Assembly: GCA_910890315.1 (NCBI GenBank)
Contig: CAJVGD010000002.1
Coordinates: 124,001-188,000, forward strand
Length of the DNA stretch: 64,000 bases
Source of the DNA: Serendipita indica DSM 11827
Lineage: Eukaryota > Basidiomycota > Agaricomycetes > Sebacinales > Serendipitaceae
Direction of reading: 5' to 3'
Shown here: positions 1 to 10,709 of the stretch, piece after piece
Numbering within the stretch: position 1 is the stretch's first letter
Layout: every line of letters starts with the position of its first letter
Translations under genes and position numbers: made by a program
Notes under the pieces: model-generated
What the model was told of the DNA's origin: nothing
Seen by the model: the letters and a program-made list of their open reading frames with translations, nothing else
The model's database searches: none

Positions 1-1554
1 CGGCATCGTCAACTACAACAAGTACGACGTAAGTCTCGCTGTGAGCCCGTTAGCAACGTTCCTGATAGGTCGGGCCCAGAACGACGACGACCTCGAGCAG
101 CACAAGCACCAGTACATCTACCAGTAGCTCCAGTTCATCAAGTTCGTCCTCATCATCATCCTCGCAGAGTACCAGCTCGTCGTCGACTCCATCCAGCAGC
201 AGCTCGAGCACAGTTTCCACCCCAACGTCCACCTCTGTCACCGTGACACGCAGTACAAACTCGAATGGTGGGGTCGTAACGCTCACACGAACCGTATCGG
301 GCCCTGCAGTGCCAACCTCATCGAGCAATAGCGGCGGCGGAGGGGGTGGATTCTGGGACAACAAGACAGCCGTCGGTGCCACCTTTGGTGAGTATAATGT
401 AGTATATTTGGCCCATTCACTGACCTATTTAAGGTATTGCCGGTGTAATTGGCATCGTCCTCGCCTTTCTCTTGATTACGACCTGCATCCGGCGTCGTAG
501 AGCCCGCAAGTTTGATCGTGCAGTGTCTGAAGCGGCTGCAGAGGCCGCAGCCACCAATGCGGATCCATTCCTAGGTGAGAACGATGATGCCGGCTACCGA
601 GGAGCTGCTTGGGACCCGAGAAGGCGCTCTTCTGCTGGATTTGGATACGGAAAGGTACAAGTAATTAATCTCTTTGCGGTTTTTTCAGCTATTGACATTT
701 ATTTGCTCAGCTACACGACGATCCCTTCGGTCATGGTGGTCCTACCGCAATGGGCGCGGCTGGGCTGTACGGAAGACATCAGTCGATGAACAATGGACAG
801 TATCCAAAGGACGCATACGGGATGAACGACCTTCGTGGTTCCGGAACTCAGCCGTCTGTCTACTCTGGCACTACGACCTATGCCAGCCATCCCTCGTATG
901 GAGCAGGCACAGGTTACTATACAAATGACCTCCCACCTGTCCCTGCTCAGCAAAACGCCTATGGCCGACCATCCTTCGGTAGCACGGCTGCACCAGGAAT
1001 TGCTGGTGTCGGTGCAGCAGGTGCCTATGGCCAAGATACGCAAGCGGCTTACCGCCATGCGCCAGGGAATAGTGTCGGTGCGTCCTTCACTACAGCCTTC
1101 TTTTGATAGCATGTCTCACACCCATATAGATGGAACCGAGGACGCGTATGGCGGCTATGCACGCAATAGCGTTGTTGATCCTTATCCGAACCCATATGGA
1201 GGACAAACCGCATACCCAGGACCATCCTCCCCCCGAACAAGTAACTCTTCTCCACCAGGCCCAACGCGCTCGCCACCGCCCGTCAGCCGGTCGCCACCTC
1301 CAGCCGCCCCACCTAGTTACTCAAACCACGGTTCACAGGCGAATGACCACTACTACACCCGCAACGAAAAAGCACGACCGCTTTCAAGTGGATCGGGTAC
1401 TCCAGGTGGAGGGATGACCATGCCTTTACCTCCCGCAGCTCCAGCGGGAACAAGTGCTGCACACTTTCAACCCCCCGACATGACGCCTGGTGTTGGGACG
1501 CCCGACGAATCATACAACAACGGTGGCCGTATCCTCCGCGTCGCCAATGAATGA
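1..1554 (+). CDS. Ser/Thr-rich single-pass membrane protein, Mid2/WSC-sensor-like (5' part missing)
   Basis: The gene runs in from the left edge. Supported exons are 1-28, 69-387, 434-654, 711-1077 and 1130-1554; all junctions are GT-AG and keep frame, leaving about 452 residues. Visible parts, in order: a mucin-like run of Thr and Ser (from about 84), a short Gly run, one membrane helix encoded at about 434-480 (ending VLAFLLITTC), a basic stop-transfer patch (IRRRRARK), then a long Gly/Tyr/Pro-rich cytoplasmic tail with SPPP repeats. This layout is that of fungal cell-wall stress sensors of the Mid2/WSC type, or of other mucin-like plasma-membrane proteins. The N-terminal ectodomain lies outside the window, so no WSC or other domain can be confirmed and the function is inferred from architecture only. 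Confidence 0.75.
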
Positions 1555-2768
1555 GACATTGATCTCGTTCTGTCCCCTCCAACAATGATTTATTTCCTCA
1601 AATTTGGACGTCCGGTATCGAAGAAGTGAATTTCTTTCATCTGTTGATAATGCTCCTGCGTGGGAGATAAGTTGTTCCCCCCTTATCCCCAACTCAAATG
1701 CTCCATATATTCTCATTTCTAGCGCTTCACAACTTGCCTCGGACGCCGTCCACTCGTTTTCCAACCCTCTCAGCATCACCCTCCTTTCTCCTTGTTGTCT
1801 AACCTACAGTCGATATTTTGCCCCTGTCTATCCCCCAACCTTTTTGTTTCTGTACATTGGTCGTCCTGTGAAATGGATTGTCCTGAATGTCTGGGATCTC
1901 CGCCGTCATTCTCTGAGCCTAGCCTAGTCCTCTATAATCGCCATATTTAAGCATGTTTGACCATATTTTGAGTATTATTGGCGTCTTCCCTGTCTTGTCC
2001 CGTCAGGATGGCAAGTGGGAACTACGCGCGCACCTCTTGATTCCGCTCCTTACCTCCAAGACTCTTGTGACCGCGCCTGTGGCTCCCAAGTCAGGAGTAC
2101 CAAGATTTCAAACTCTTAAAAAAACGGGCTACTCTCTGTAGTTTTGCCTGCTGTCGAATCCGTGGCCGTCTACCTCGTCCCCCTTGACACAACCGCGTTT
2201 ACTATCGCCATCCGATAGGAATCGACTCTGCGTCTCTCTTTATCCTTTCAGATTATCGTGTCAAGATCCATCCCGTCGCGCTCTGTATGGTAGCTGAATC
2301 TCCTGTTCAAGCCGAGCAGCCTCTCGCGGCCCAAGGCGAGTCTCTCAAGACTCCGTACCAAGAAGGTCAGCTTCCTCTTATTTTTTCCTTTCTTTGCTCT
2401 GGCGAACTCGGCGCTCACGTTTCTCCAACACGGTTTACTTTCTGAAAAATGTTGCCCCCAACTCGTGTGCACAAACGATGGCGCTTCATCGTGCCAATCG
2501 ACCGCTGTGACGATGCATTTTGCACGCTTTTTTTGTCCCTCGTCGACAATCCCACGGCTCGCCTGGCTTGACCGGTTCGGCCCTGCACTCATTTTCCAAA
2601 CCGCTCGTCGTTGGGACCTCATTCGGGTCGACATTCGCTTCTTCTGGTGCCTTTGTCTTCTGTGTCTTGCCGGATTCTCTGTGTTGGCACCGTGCTTGGG
2701 ATCGGACTTGAAATCGTCCCTACGACCACGGGCGGACAGTCTCCACGCCGGCATCCGAGTCTGGCCCA
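1555..2768. other. Intergenic stretch, 3' UTR and 5' leader, no gene seen
   Basis: About 1.2 kb between two genes on the same strand. It is rich in C+T tracts, as is usual for basidiomycete promoters and leaders. Open frames here are short, mutually overlapping and of biased composition. I see no tRNA or repeat. Confidence 0.6.
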
Positions 2769-5269
2769 ATGTCGACGCCAGCAGGCGAACCTGTTGTAAG
2801 CGGTGTCGACAACACTCACGACGCTCAGCGGCCACCCCAACAGCCCAATGGTGTCGTTCCAAATGGTGCAATGGCCCCGATGTATGGATATCCTCCACCA
2901 GGAGCCATGTACGCCGTCGGACCCACACCAGAGATGTATCAAAATAACCCGAATATGCGTATGATGCCGCCCCCGGGTCCTTACCCGTTCCCTGGCCCAC
3001 AACCTGGACAGCCTGCCCATCCCATGCCTCCTGCCGTCTATGGATTTCCGCCTATGATGCCTCCTCCACCACCTGGAGCCCAGCCAGGTCAGAGTAACGG
3101 AGCGTCGCCTTCGAGTCCGACAGCTACGCAGATGCAGCCTTATCCTCCATACGGAATGTGGTATCCTGCTCCTCCTCCTCCAGGTATGGCCATGGCCCCT
3201 CCCCCACCAGGTAGTGTGCAGCCAAATGGGATGCCACCCATGCCAATGATGGGACATTATCCTCCCATGTATCCTCCTCCTCCTCGCCCCCAGGGCGATG
3301 CACCTCCTGATGGCCATCAACGTCAGCCATCTAGCCAGGATCAACAGCAAAACGGTGCACCGTGGCCATCTGGGCACAGTGGTCTGCCACCCAAGGAAGT
3401 AGCAAGGACTATTCCTTGTCGGTACGTGCTGCCCAACTCGGTCTAGTGCTCCCGCTGATAACATACAGATACTTCCCAGACTGTCGGTTCGGACCCTCGT
3501 GCTGGTTTTTGCATCCTGGAACGGAGCAACCACAGCCGCAATCACCTCCTGAGCAATATGCCAATGGTGGATATGCGGGAGGTCCGCTTCCTCCTCCTGT
3601 TCAATATGGTCCTGGAGGTGCTTGGGATCCATCGGGCGCTACGTCGGTGCCCAACGGCGTCACTCCCGTCTCGCCAGATGCCAGCAAAAATCCTCATGCT
3701 GCTCAAATGATGGGCAACGTCCCCGGGTACAATATCATGTACGCACCTTACCCCTATCCAGGCGGTTACCCTGCCGCCATGTATCCACCTCCACCACAAC
3801 AGGGCTCTGGACCAGCGTCTGCAGCACCCCAGAGTCCTCAGCCCACTTCCCAACCCCTGTCACCGCAAAATGGATCGCAGCAATTGCAACAAGGCACGCC
3901 ATCGCAAACCCACTCGCCTGCAGTCCCAACTCCTCCTTCTGGTGTGCCAGCGATGTATCCACCAAACGGTATTCCAGGGGGATGGTACCCTGCGCCTCCT
4001 ACCGTCTATCCTCCCCCACATGCTATGCAGCCTCAGCAACCACCACAGTTGCAAATTGCAACTTCGCCAGTAAACAGGCATGGACAAGCACCCATTAGCC
4101 CTGTCAGCCCCCATCAAGGACCAAACGGTGTTGCACAATCCCCTGGTCATGCCCCACCCGTCAGCCCAACTAGTGGAAACCCCGTCCAAAGCGGCCACTA
4201 TCCCATCTCCCCTCCCTATAGCGCTGGCCCTGTGCACACCCGCTCTCCTCCCCAGCAACCTCACCCATTGTCTCCACAGACCCATCCTACTTCTCCACAA
4301 GGCATGTATGGTGTGCCGCCCCCTACGCAGCCACCAGTTCCCGTTGTCCCTCCTCACGGCCGTCACAGCCGCCGGGAGAGTATGAGCTCCATGTCCGCTA
4401 TGCCAATGGGAGCCGTTTTGGCGAGCCTCGACGGTACCGGTCCGATGGAAGATTCGCGTGGCCCGATGGACAGTGGGTTCAACTCGGCTAGACGAGGTCG
4501 AGGTGGGCATGCGAGTCGCGGTAGCTGGGGTGGAAATGGATTCGGATCAGGACGCAAGCCGCCGTGCGCGTTCTTCCCGCTTGGAAAGTGCAAGAATGGG
4601 TGAGTCCTTACACTTTTAAGATGATCAAGATGATTACTTATTGTTGATTAGTGACCAATGCCGTTTCCCGCACGTATTGCCAGATGAGAATTCGCCTGCC
4701 TCTCCTATCTCACCCCGTGGTGGTTATTCAGGCTCTTATGGACGTATGGCTAATGGACGGCGACCAACGATTCTTGGTCCTATCGAAGACAAGATGGGGG
4801 ACATGACCTTGAAGGAGGTGAGCTAGTCTGTGTCCAGGTGCGAGTCAGCTTTGCTAATGTCATGTAGAACGAGGCAGGCGAAGCGGTCGAAGCTGGCCCT
4901 CGCTCAGCTGCTCCTGGTGGCTACCAGAAGCCCTTCAATTCGTCCCCCAAGCATCGCGGTGGGCGTCCTTCGATCTCGACCCCCTCGACGCCAGGACATA
5001 GGCAGACGAATCATCTTCAGGCCCAGCAACCCTCGCAGCGAGTCCCGTCCGCAGATGATTTCCCAGTCCTGAGTGCTTCGACACCGCCGGTTGCGAACGG
5101 ACAGAGTTATGGTAACGCCTGGGGTGGGCCTACAGCAGCACAAGTCCTTAAGGGTGGAATCTCTGCGAAGAAACCCGCGACGTCTGACATGAAGGATCCT
5201 AAAACCGACGAGGAGGATTCTTTCCGCCCAGCTGTGGCCAACCCTGTCACAGTCGAGGGTGCGGCCTAA
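2769..5269 (+). CDS. Proline-rich protein with two CCCH zinc fingers (RNA-binding type)
   Basis: Four exons (2769-3421, 3469-4599, 4652-4817, 4868-5269) give 783 residues. Two C3H1 fingers are visible, each split by an intron. The first is C-x5-C-x5-C-x3-H (CRYFPDCRFGPSCWFLH, about residue 218). The second is C-x7-C-x5-C-x3-H (CAFFPLGKCKNGDQCRFPH, about residue 590). The linker is about 350 residues of Pro/Gln/Tyr/Met-rich disorder with many SP sites. The tail has an acidic-aromatic DDFPVL motif of the (D/E)FPxL type found in some mRNA-regulatory proteins. CCCH fingers of this spacing normally bind RNA, so a role in mRNA turnover or translation is likely but not shown. The start is the first ATG of the open exon. 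The leader upstream is long and C/T-rich. Confidence 0.85.
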
Positions 5270-6075
5270 ATCACCCACCGCTTTTGGTTCAGACTTGCTT
5301 TTGGCGAATCATCTCCTCAACCTACCCCCTTACGGACGCCACGTTTCTTCACACCATCTACTACCATGAGCATCTCGACGCTTTGTATCCTCCCTTGTAC
5401 GGAGGATTTGTTCACTCGGTGCCCTCGCGCAAGCGCGTTTACATCCCCGTGATACCTTCTGGCATCTATCGTCTTAGAATGCCCCTGTTTTTGTCGCCGT
5501 AATTCACCAACCCATTCCAGGTATTGCTGTGCTTCTTTGTCTCCACCTCTACTGTTTCTCGTCTCCCTCTCTCTGTGCCCCTCGCATGTTCGTCCGCTCT
5601 ATCGTCTTCTTGGTTCTACGCTCATCGATCTGGCTTTGTATCGGTCTCTCCCATCTCTGTCTCGGTAGTTGTTTATCCTCCTCTCCTTCCAGGCTCTCGC
5701 AGATCTGCTTCATACTTCCTCGTTACTCGTTGCTACTCCCATCGAGGGTTTCCGTCGCATGCGAACGGCAGGACCCGACCCAGCCATCTCTGGACATTTC
5801 AAATCAATCACCTCGTGCATTAGTAGAACACCACGACCCTCCCACCTTACCTGCTTCGTTGCACAGACGTGACCGAGTTGTCTCGGTTGCCCTGCTCATG
5901 CATCTCACCCTTCCAGTCGTTTTACGTCCACTCTCATTGGATCATGCGTTGTTGCCGCTCCCATTGCATGTATTGTTAGGGCTCACGTCTCCGACAACCC
6001 CTGATTGTAATGCTGGACGCCTGACGGCCACTTTCTATCCTTTAATCTGATGGTATATCCCGATCTACAGATGAA
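5270..6075. other. Intergenic stretch between convergent genes, nothing recognised
   Basis: About 0.8 kb holding the two 3' UTRs. It is very C/T-rich on the + strand, which opens several low-complexity frames of 60-170 codons with Ser/Leu/Arg bias and no family signal. Confidence 0.55.
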
Positions 6076-7993
6076 CTAATTCTTCCATCTGATAGATTGC
6101 GTCAGAACTGGTCGGGGCTAGGAGGGTAGATGCTTACATTTTGACTGTCTTGTCGCGCCCACCGCTCACAATCTTGTCTGCCACAAAATCGACACAATAG
6201 ACTTCATCCGTGTGGCCGGGCAGATCCGTTTTTAGTTTGTACGTCTTGAGATCCCAGATCTTTACCGTACTGTCTTTGCTTGCGCTAATGAGCATTCGCG
6301 AGTCTGCTGACCATGTCAAGCGATAGACAGCGCCGACATGTCCCCTCAAAGTAGCGATGAACCTGAATTGAATGTGAGCATTTGTTTGCAAAATTAATGC
6401 ATAACATACTTGCCCGTTCGCCCATCCCACAGCCGAACGCTGCTATCCCACGACGCACTCGCAGCCCATTTGCCGTCCGGGCTGAAGGCTACATGCGATA
6501 TCTGTCTTTGATGGCCGGTCAATCTCGTGAGAGGTTTCGGCTTCTTTGCGTCGCCGGACGACTGTCCACCTTGCGAAACATTTGCAAATAAGTTCCACAG
6601 ATAAAGCGTATGATCATCTGAGCCACTTATGAGAAGCTCAGAGTGCTGCGAGGCAAGTTTGTGATAGCGTTCAAGGGCCCATGCCTTGGCTGGAAAGGTG
6701 TGAGACTCCACCAATCGAGGCTGAAAAATAACTTGCCTTCTTCGTCCGACGATGGTTGTTTTGCAGTGTGATCAAACGGCCCAGTACGGAGGACAAAGTC
6801 TGTGTTGAGAGCAAGAGTGGTAACCCAATGTGCGTGATCTTTCAGAATATGTAGACACCGGCCCTATTTGGCGTGAGTAGGGCAGACTAGTCCAACGCCA
6901 GGATACACACCTTTTCTGGTTCCCATATTCGGACCGTACGGTCACTACTAGCGGTGTACAAGACCCCAGAGGGTATCCCTCCACCCCATCGGACTACATT
7001 AACACTCGCGGTATGTCCACCAAGCGTATACTCAGTAAGTCGATTTGTGAGGGACCATACCCTGACGGTGCCATCCTTCGAGGATGAAGCGAGTCGTGGA
7101 TTCGTCGGATTTCTAAAGGTGTTGGTTGTGAACGCTTGACAAGTATAGGCCACTTACATATGTATAGGCTCCCACGCAAGACTGGTAATCCAAGATATGT
7201 GTCCTTTCATTGCGTCTCCGATGCCTTTGCCCGTCTTTGGATCCCATATGCGCACCTGCCCATCATGACCTCCAGAGGCAAGCTTTCGTTCCCGTGCCTC
7301 CCACTCTACGCAGAGGACCCATCCTCGATGACCAGAAAGCGTATGAGACGGGGTTTCGGTGTCTAGGTCCCAGAGACGAGCGTGAGTGTCGCCCGAGCCG
7401 GTAGCAAGGAGTCGACCGGTCGGTGAAAAAGAAGCGCAGAGAATAGGAGAGCTGTGGCCTTTTCGTAGTCAGTGAGATGTCCTGGGTGGGAGAGCCGTGG
7501 CTTACCGGAAAGTGTGGAAGAGCAGCGTGTTGCAGGCCGAACTCTAAATACGGCCTGAGGAGAACAGTGGACGATGAACACGTCTTCAGTTGTAAACTGG
7601 TGCTTTTTGTTGAGAAGAATGTCTTCATTGAGCGAGTTTGCGACGACAATCCGTGTCGGTGCCGCCGTTGCAGACCCATCGTCGCCTTCTGATTTCCCTG
7701 GTACAGCAACATGGAAAGAAAAGGGTACAGGATCGTCCTACACTACGTATTTAGTTATTTCTTCATGCTGGATTGGGACGACTCACTGATGCAGACAATT
7801 TATTCACCAGCGTCTCCAGCTGCTCTCTTTTTAGATCAGCGGGGAGTGTAACAGCTGGAGCAAGTGGTTTGCCATCTTCCTCGTTCACGAATTGAACTAC
7901 GATATTCGGAACTGGTGGTGCTGGCTTGACCTCTGGTTCTGGGACGCCGTGGTAGAGTTTGCGACGCTTTGGAGGTGGAAGTAATGTCGCCAT
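6076..7993 (-). CDS. RSA4: Notchless/Rsa4-type WD40 ribosome assembly factor
   Basis: The N-terminus is the NLE ubiquitin-like domain (starting MATLLPPPKRRK; core IVVQFVNEEDGKPLAPAV), followed by a series of WD40 repeats with repeated GH...D...W signatures, e.g. GHRGWVLCVEWEARERKLAS, SKDGTVRVWSL and SKDSTVKIWDL. Rsa4/NLE1 docks on pre-60S particles, where its Ubl domain engages the MIDAS domain of the AAA ATPase Rea1/midasin to drive maturation in the nucleus. Several ~50-nt introns interrupt it. The last is 6089-6138: the frame would stop just after VKM without it, whereas splicing yields the family-like end VKIWKN and a stop at 6076. The gene shares a 110-bp upstream region with the divergent thymidylate kinase. 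Confidence 0.93.
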
Positions 7994-8103
7994 TTGTATA
8001 TCCCAACAGTTTTTCTAGACTTTTAACGACAAATGTAAGTAAAGGTGGGAAGCAGGGCTATTCGCCACTTTGCGCTAGTCTCTGCCGTCGCTCGGCTACG
8101 AAA
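7994..8103. promoter_or_regulatory. Compact bidirectional promoter, RSA4 / CDC8
   Basis: Only 110 bp separate the two start codons, so both transcripts must start within this interval. No TATA element is evident. Confidence 0.7.
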
Positions 8104-8902
8104 ATGGCAAAGCGGGGGGTCTTTGTCGTGATTGAGGGACTGGATCGCTCAGGAAAATCGACTCAATCTCAGCGTCTGTTTGAGCATTTACAGGAGAAGA
8201 CGGGCAAAGCCAGGCTGCTCAAGTTTCCGGGTACGTATCCAAGTCACGGATGCAAGAATTATGCCTTGATTTTTATGAACAGATCGAACTACAGCGATTG
8301 GAAAGATGATCGACGGCTACCTTCGCTCAGAATCTGACCTTGACGACCGTGCCATCCATCTCCTCTTTGCCGCCAACCGCTGGGAATGCGCGTGAGTATA
8401 CGCACCTTGAGATTGTAAACAATACACTCACCTCGGTTTGTTTCCCAGAGCGTCGATTGAACGCGACCTCCTCGCCGGTACATCCATCGTTTGTGACCGT
8501 TATGCGTTTTCTGGAATCGCGTTCAGCGCAGCAAAGGTCGCTGTTAGCAAAAATAGTGAAGGAAACGAGGTCCGGGAGTCGATATTAACGTACGAATGGT
8601 GCAAGTCTCCGGACACTGGGCTACCCGCACCGGATATGGTCATCTTCCTCGACGTGACCCCCGAAGTCGCCCGCAGTCGAGGGGGTTATGGAGAGGAACG
8701 ATATGAAAAGGAGGAGACACAACTCCGTGTCAAGGAGCAGTTTCGAAAGATTGAACAGGACGTTGTCAAGAATTTCACCGGCATCGAGTGGTGGAACTTG
8801 GATGCTTCGAAGAGCCTTGACGAGATTTCGGAGAGTATCAGGAACCTCGTGGCACTTCCCTCAGATGGAGTGCCTGCCAACATCAACAAGATGTGGATGT
8901 AA
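8104..8902 (+). CDS. CDC8: Thymidylate kinase (dTMP kinase)
   Basis: Exons 8104-8230, 8283-8391 and 8449-8902 encode 229 residues, normal for the family. The P-loop is [10 protein letters not shown] near the N-terminus. The DR(Y/H) substrate motif is present as [12 protein letters not shown], and the helix LLFAANRWE and the sheet [11 protein letters not shown] are typical of the fold. It phosphorylates dTMP to dTDP, an essential step in dTTP supply. The start is the ATG directly before [13 protein letters not shown]; upstream in-frame codons do not look coding. Both introns are GT-AG (52 and 57 nt). The 3' end converges on the methyltransferase gene with only 44 bp between stop codons, so the mature 3' UTRs probably overlap. 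Confidence 0.95.
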
Positions 8903-8946
8903 TTTGAATTCCGTGAAGCAATCCATGACGAGATTTATACATCAAT

Positions 8947-10368
8947 CTAATCTCTAGCTTGGAATACTACAGTATCTTTGTCAGCTCATGCAATTGAATC
9001 CCCAAGTGACTTACAGTAATGTCCTACGCCCCATCTACAGCACAGCAAGGTTAGTCCTAGTTCAACCAATCACCCCGAACACGTACTGTTCTCCGTTGTA
9101 CATGGCAAAGAATTCAGCGACGGTGACAAAGAATGTTCTAAAGCTGCATTGGGGTTAGACTTCTACGCAAAACCGGGGCACCTCTCCATACCGATACCAG
9201 TGTCTCCTCCCTTCTTCTCTCGGCAAACCTCTCTTGACAGCGTCCTCTTCCAGGATCTTGATACCTTCGGCCTTGTGTTGATCCTGACACTTGACCCAAT
9301 CCTCGGACGTCTGGCCATAGTTCCGTCCGTTGACCCACCAGCTTCGCCTAAGGACGAGATAATCTTGGAAATATGTGAACAAATCAAAGGACGGCATCGT
9401 CCCTCCAGTAAAGAAATGCTGGGCCATCCATCCATCAGAGGAAACAAAGTCGTATGTGATCGTTTTGTGGCAGAAGATATGGACGAAAAGGTAAGCGGCA
9501 CCGCCGTGGGCTTTTGCGTTGGGCTTGAGCCATGTCGAGATCTTGCGCAGGAGTTCTTGGTAGTTCTTCATATGCTCGAACATTTCGATGGAGAGGATTC
9601 GATCAAATCTGAAAGTATCTTAGTTTCGGTATTCATCTGGCTTGAACGAACTTGCCTCCTCTTGTCGTCAAAGTCAAAGAAATTGACATCCCCGGTGAAT
9701 ACCTCTAGGTTCTTGAAACCGTGAGAGTCGATAAACTCTTTCTGGGTTCTCGAGTTGGATAGCGCGGTTATGCGCGAGTTGGGGTATTTCTGGGCTCTCT
9801 TAGAAACGAACTTTATCTCTTGCAATGCTTACCTCGGCGAGGAAGAGAGCTAGAGAGCCCCAGCCGCATCCTAAATCCAATATGTCGATCCCATCTGCAA
9901 GGTCTGCCTTTTCACAATAGCTTTCGAGCATGCAAACCTCTGCCTCGGCCAGAGTTTCCTTGCCAGTTGGGTATAGGCAACTTGAGTACTTTGCACGAGG
10001 ACCGAGACAAGATAAGATAAACTGGGTTGGAACCTGAGGATACGTCAGAACATGGCGATGAACAACAGCTGAATCTCACCTCGTAGTGTTGTTCGTTTGC
10101 CTTATCGGTTGCGTCTGCTATCGTTTCACGAGCCTTGATGGTTTCTATCCACTTCATCTTTCTTGCGTGTAGTTGTTCGAGCGGGTCCGAGGCTCCGACT
10201 TCCTTGAGTCTGACATTTGAGAGATAACGAATGGCTGCTCGTAAGACGACGTCAGGAATAAGCCCCTGGAGGTTGTGTTAGTAAAGTGCTCGAGTGGCCT
10301 TAGTCGTATATGCTCGCCTTTTCGAGGAGCGAGTAAGAGTATTGCTCGATGCTGTCGATGAGGCTCAT
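8947..10368 (-). CDS. SAM-dependent methyltransferase, coclaurine N-methyltransferase / cyclopropane-fatty-acid synthase-like
   Basis: Motif I is clear (ILDLGCGWGSLALFLAE), preceded by the family signature in which a HYE...PTQF segment leads to KYSSCLYP, and followed by FDRILSIEMFEHMKNYQ. This is the CFA-synthase-like branch that includes plant coclaurine N-methyltransferases; fungal members have no agreed substrate. The start ATG at 10368 opens MSLIDSIEQYSYSLLEK. The 3' end is built from small exons. I chose splices giving HWYRTFFVTVAEFF and then GEQWGVGHY because both resemble the conserved family ends; the last intron and the stop at 8947 are the least certain part. It is divergent from the PHD gene with a 341-bp shared upstream region. 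Confidence 0.85.
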
Positions 10369-10709
10369 TGTGCTAGGATGGACGTGGAAGAGTCCAAGAG
10401 TTGTCGAGGGCTCTCATCGCGCGCTCGTCGACGTCGTTGCAAAGCATCAATTCAGCCGTCAAGATGCAGTCCCCGCGATCGCCAGTCGTCGTTGAGTGTT
10501 GAGAAGATCGGACAAAAATTTCACAAGGCATTCGACTGCTTTCGACAACGTGGCCACTGTCCAAAACTGTCCAATGGCGGAGTTTATGCTGCTTAGGGGC
10601 TTGTCTCTTGTCTCTTTAGAAAGTAGACATCATCCTTCTAACATAATCTCTATAACCATCTTGATAAATACACGGTGGCAGAACGCACCTTGAACCCCTC
10701 CTTCTCCCA
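10369..10709. promoter_or_regulatory. Divergent upstream region, methyltransferase / PHD gene
   Basis: 341 bp between two divergent start codons. There is no obvious TATA box. The overlapping short frames have no family features. Confidence 0.5.

Noticed and set aside
2248-3632. Long minus-strand open frames (250 and 337 codons) opposite the CCCH gene
   Set aside because: They are antisense shadows of the Pro-rich + strand coding sequence; composition is Trp/Arg/His-rich and no domain is visible.
5524-6050. + strand open frames up to 173 codons after the CCCH gene
   Set aside because: They arise from C/T-rich 3' UTR sequence, overlap each other in several frames and have no family signal.
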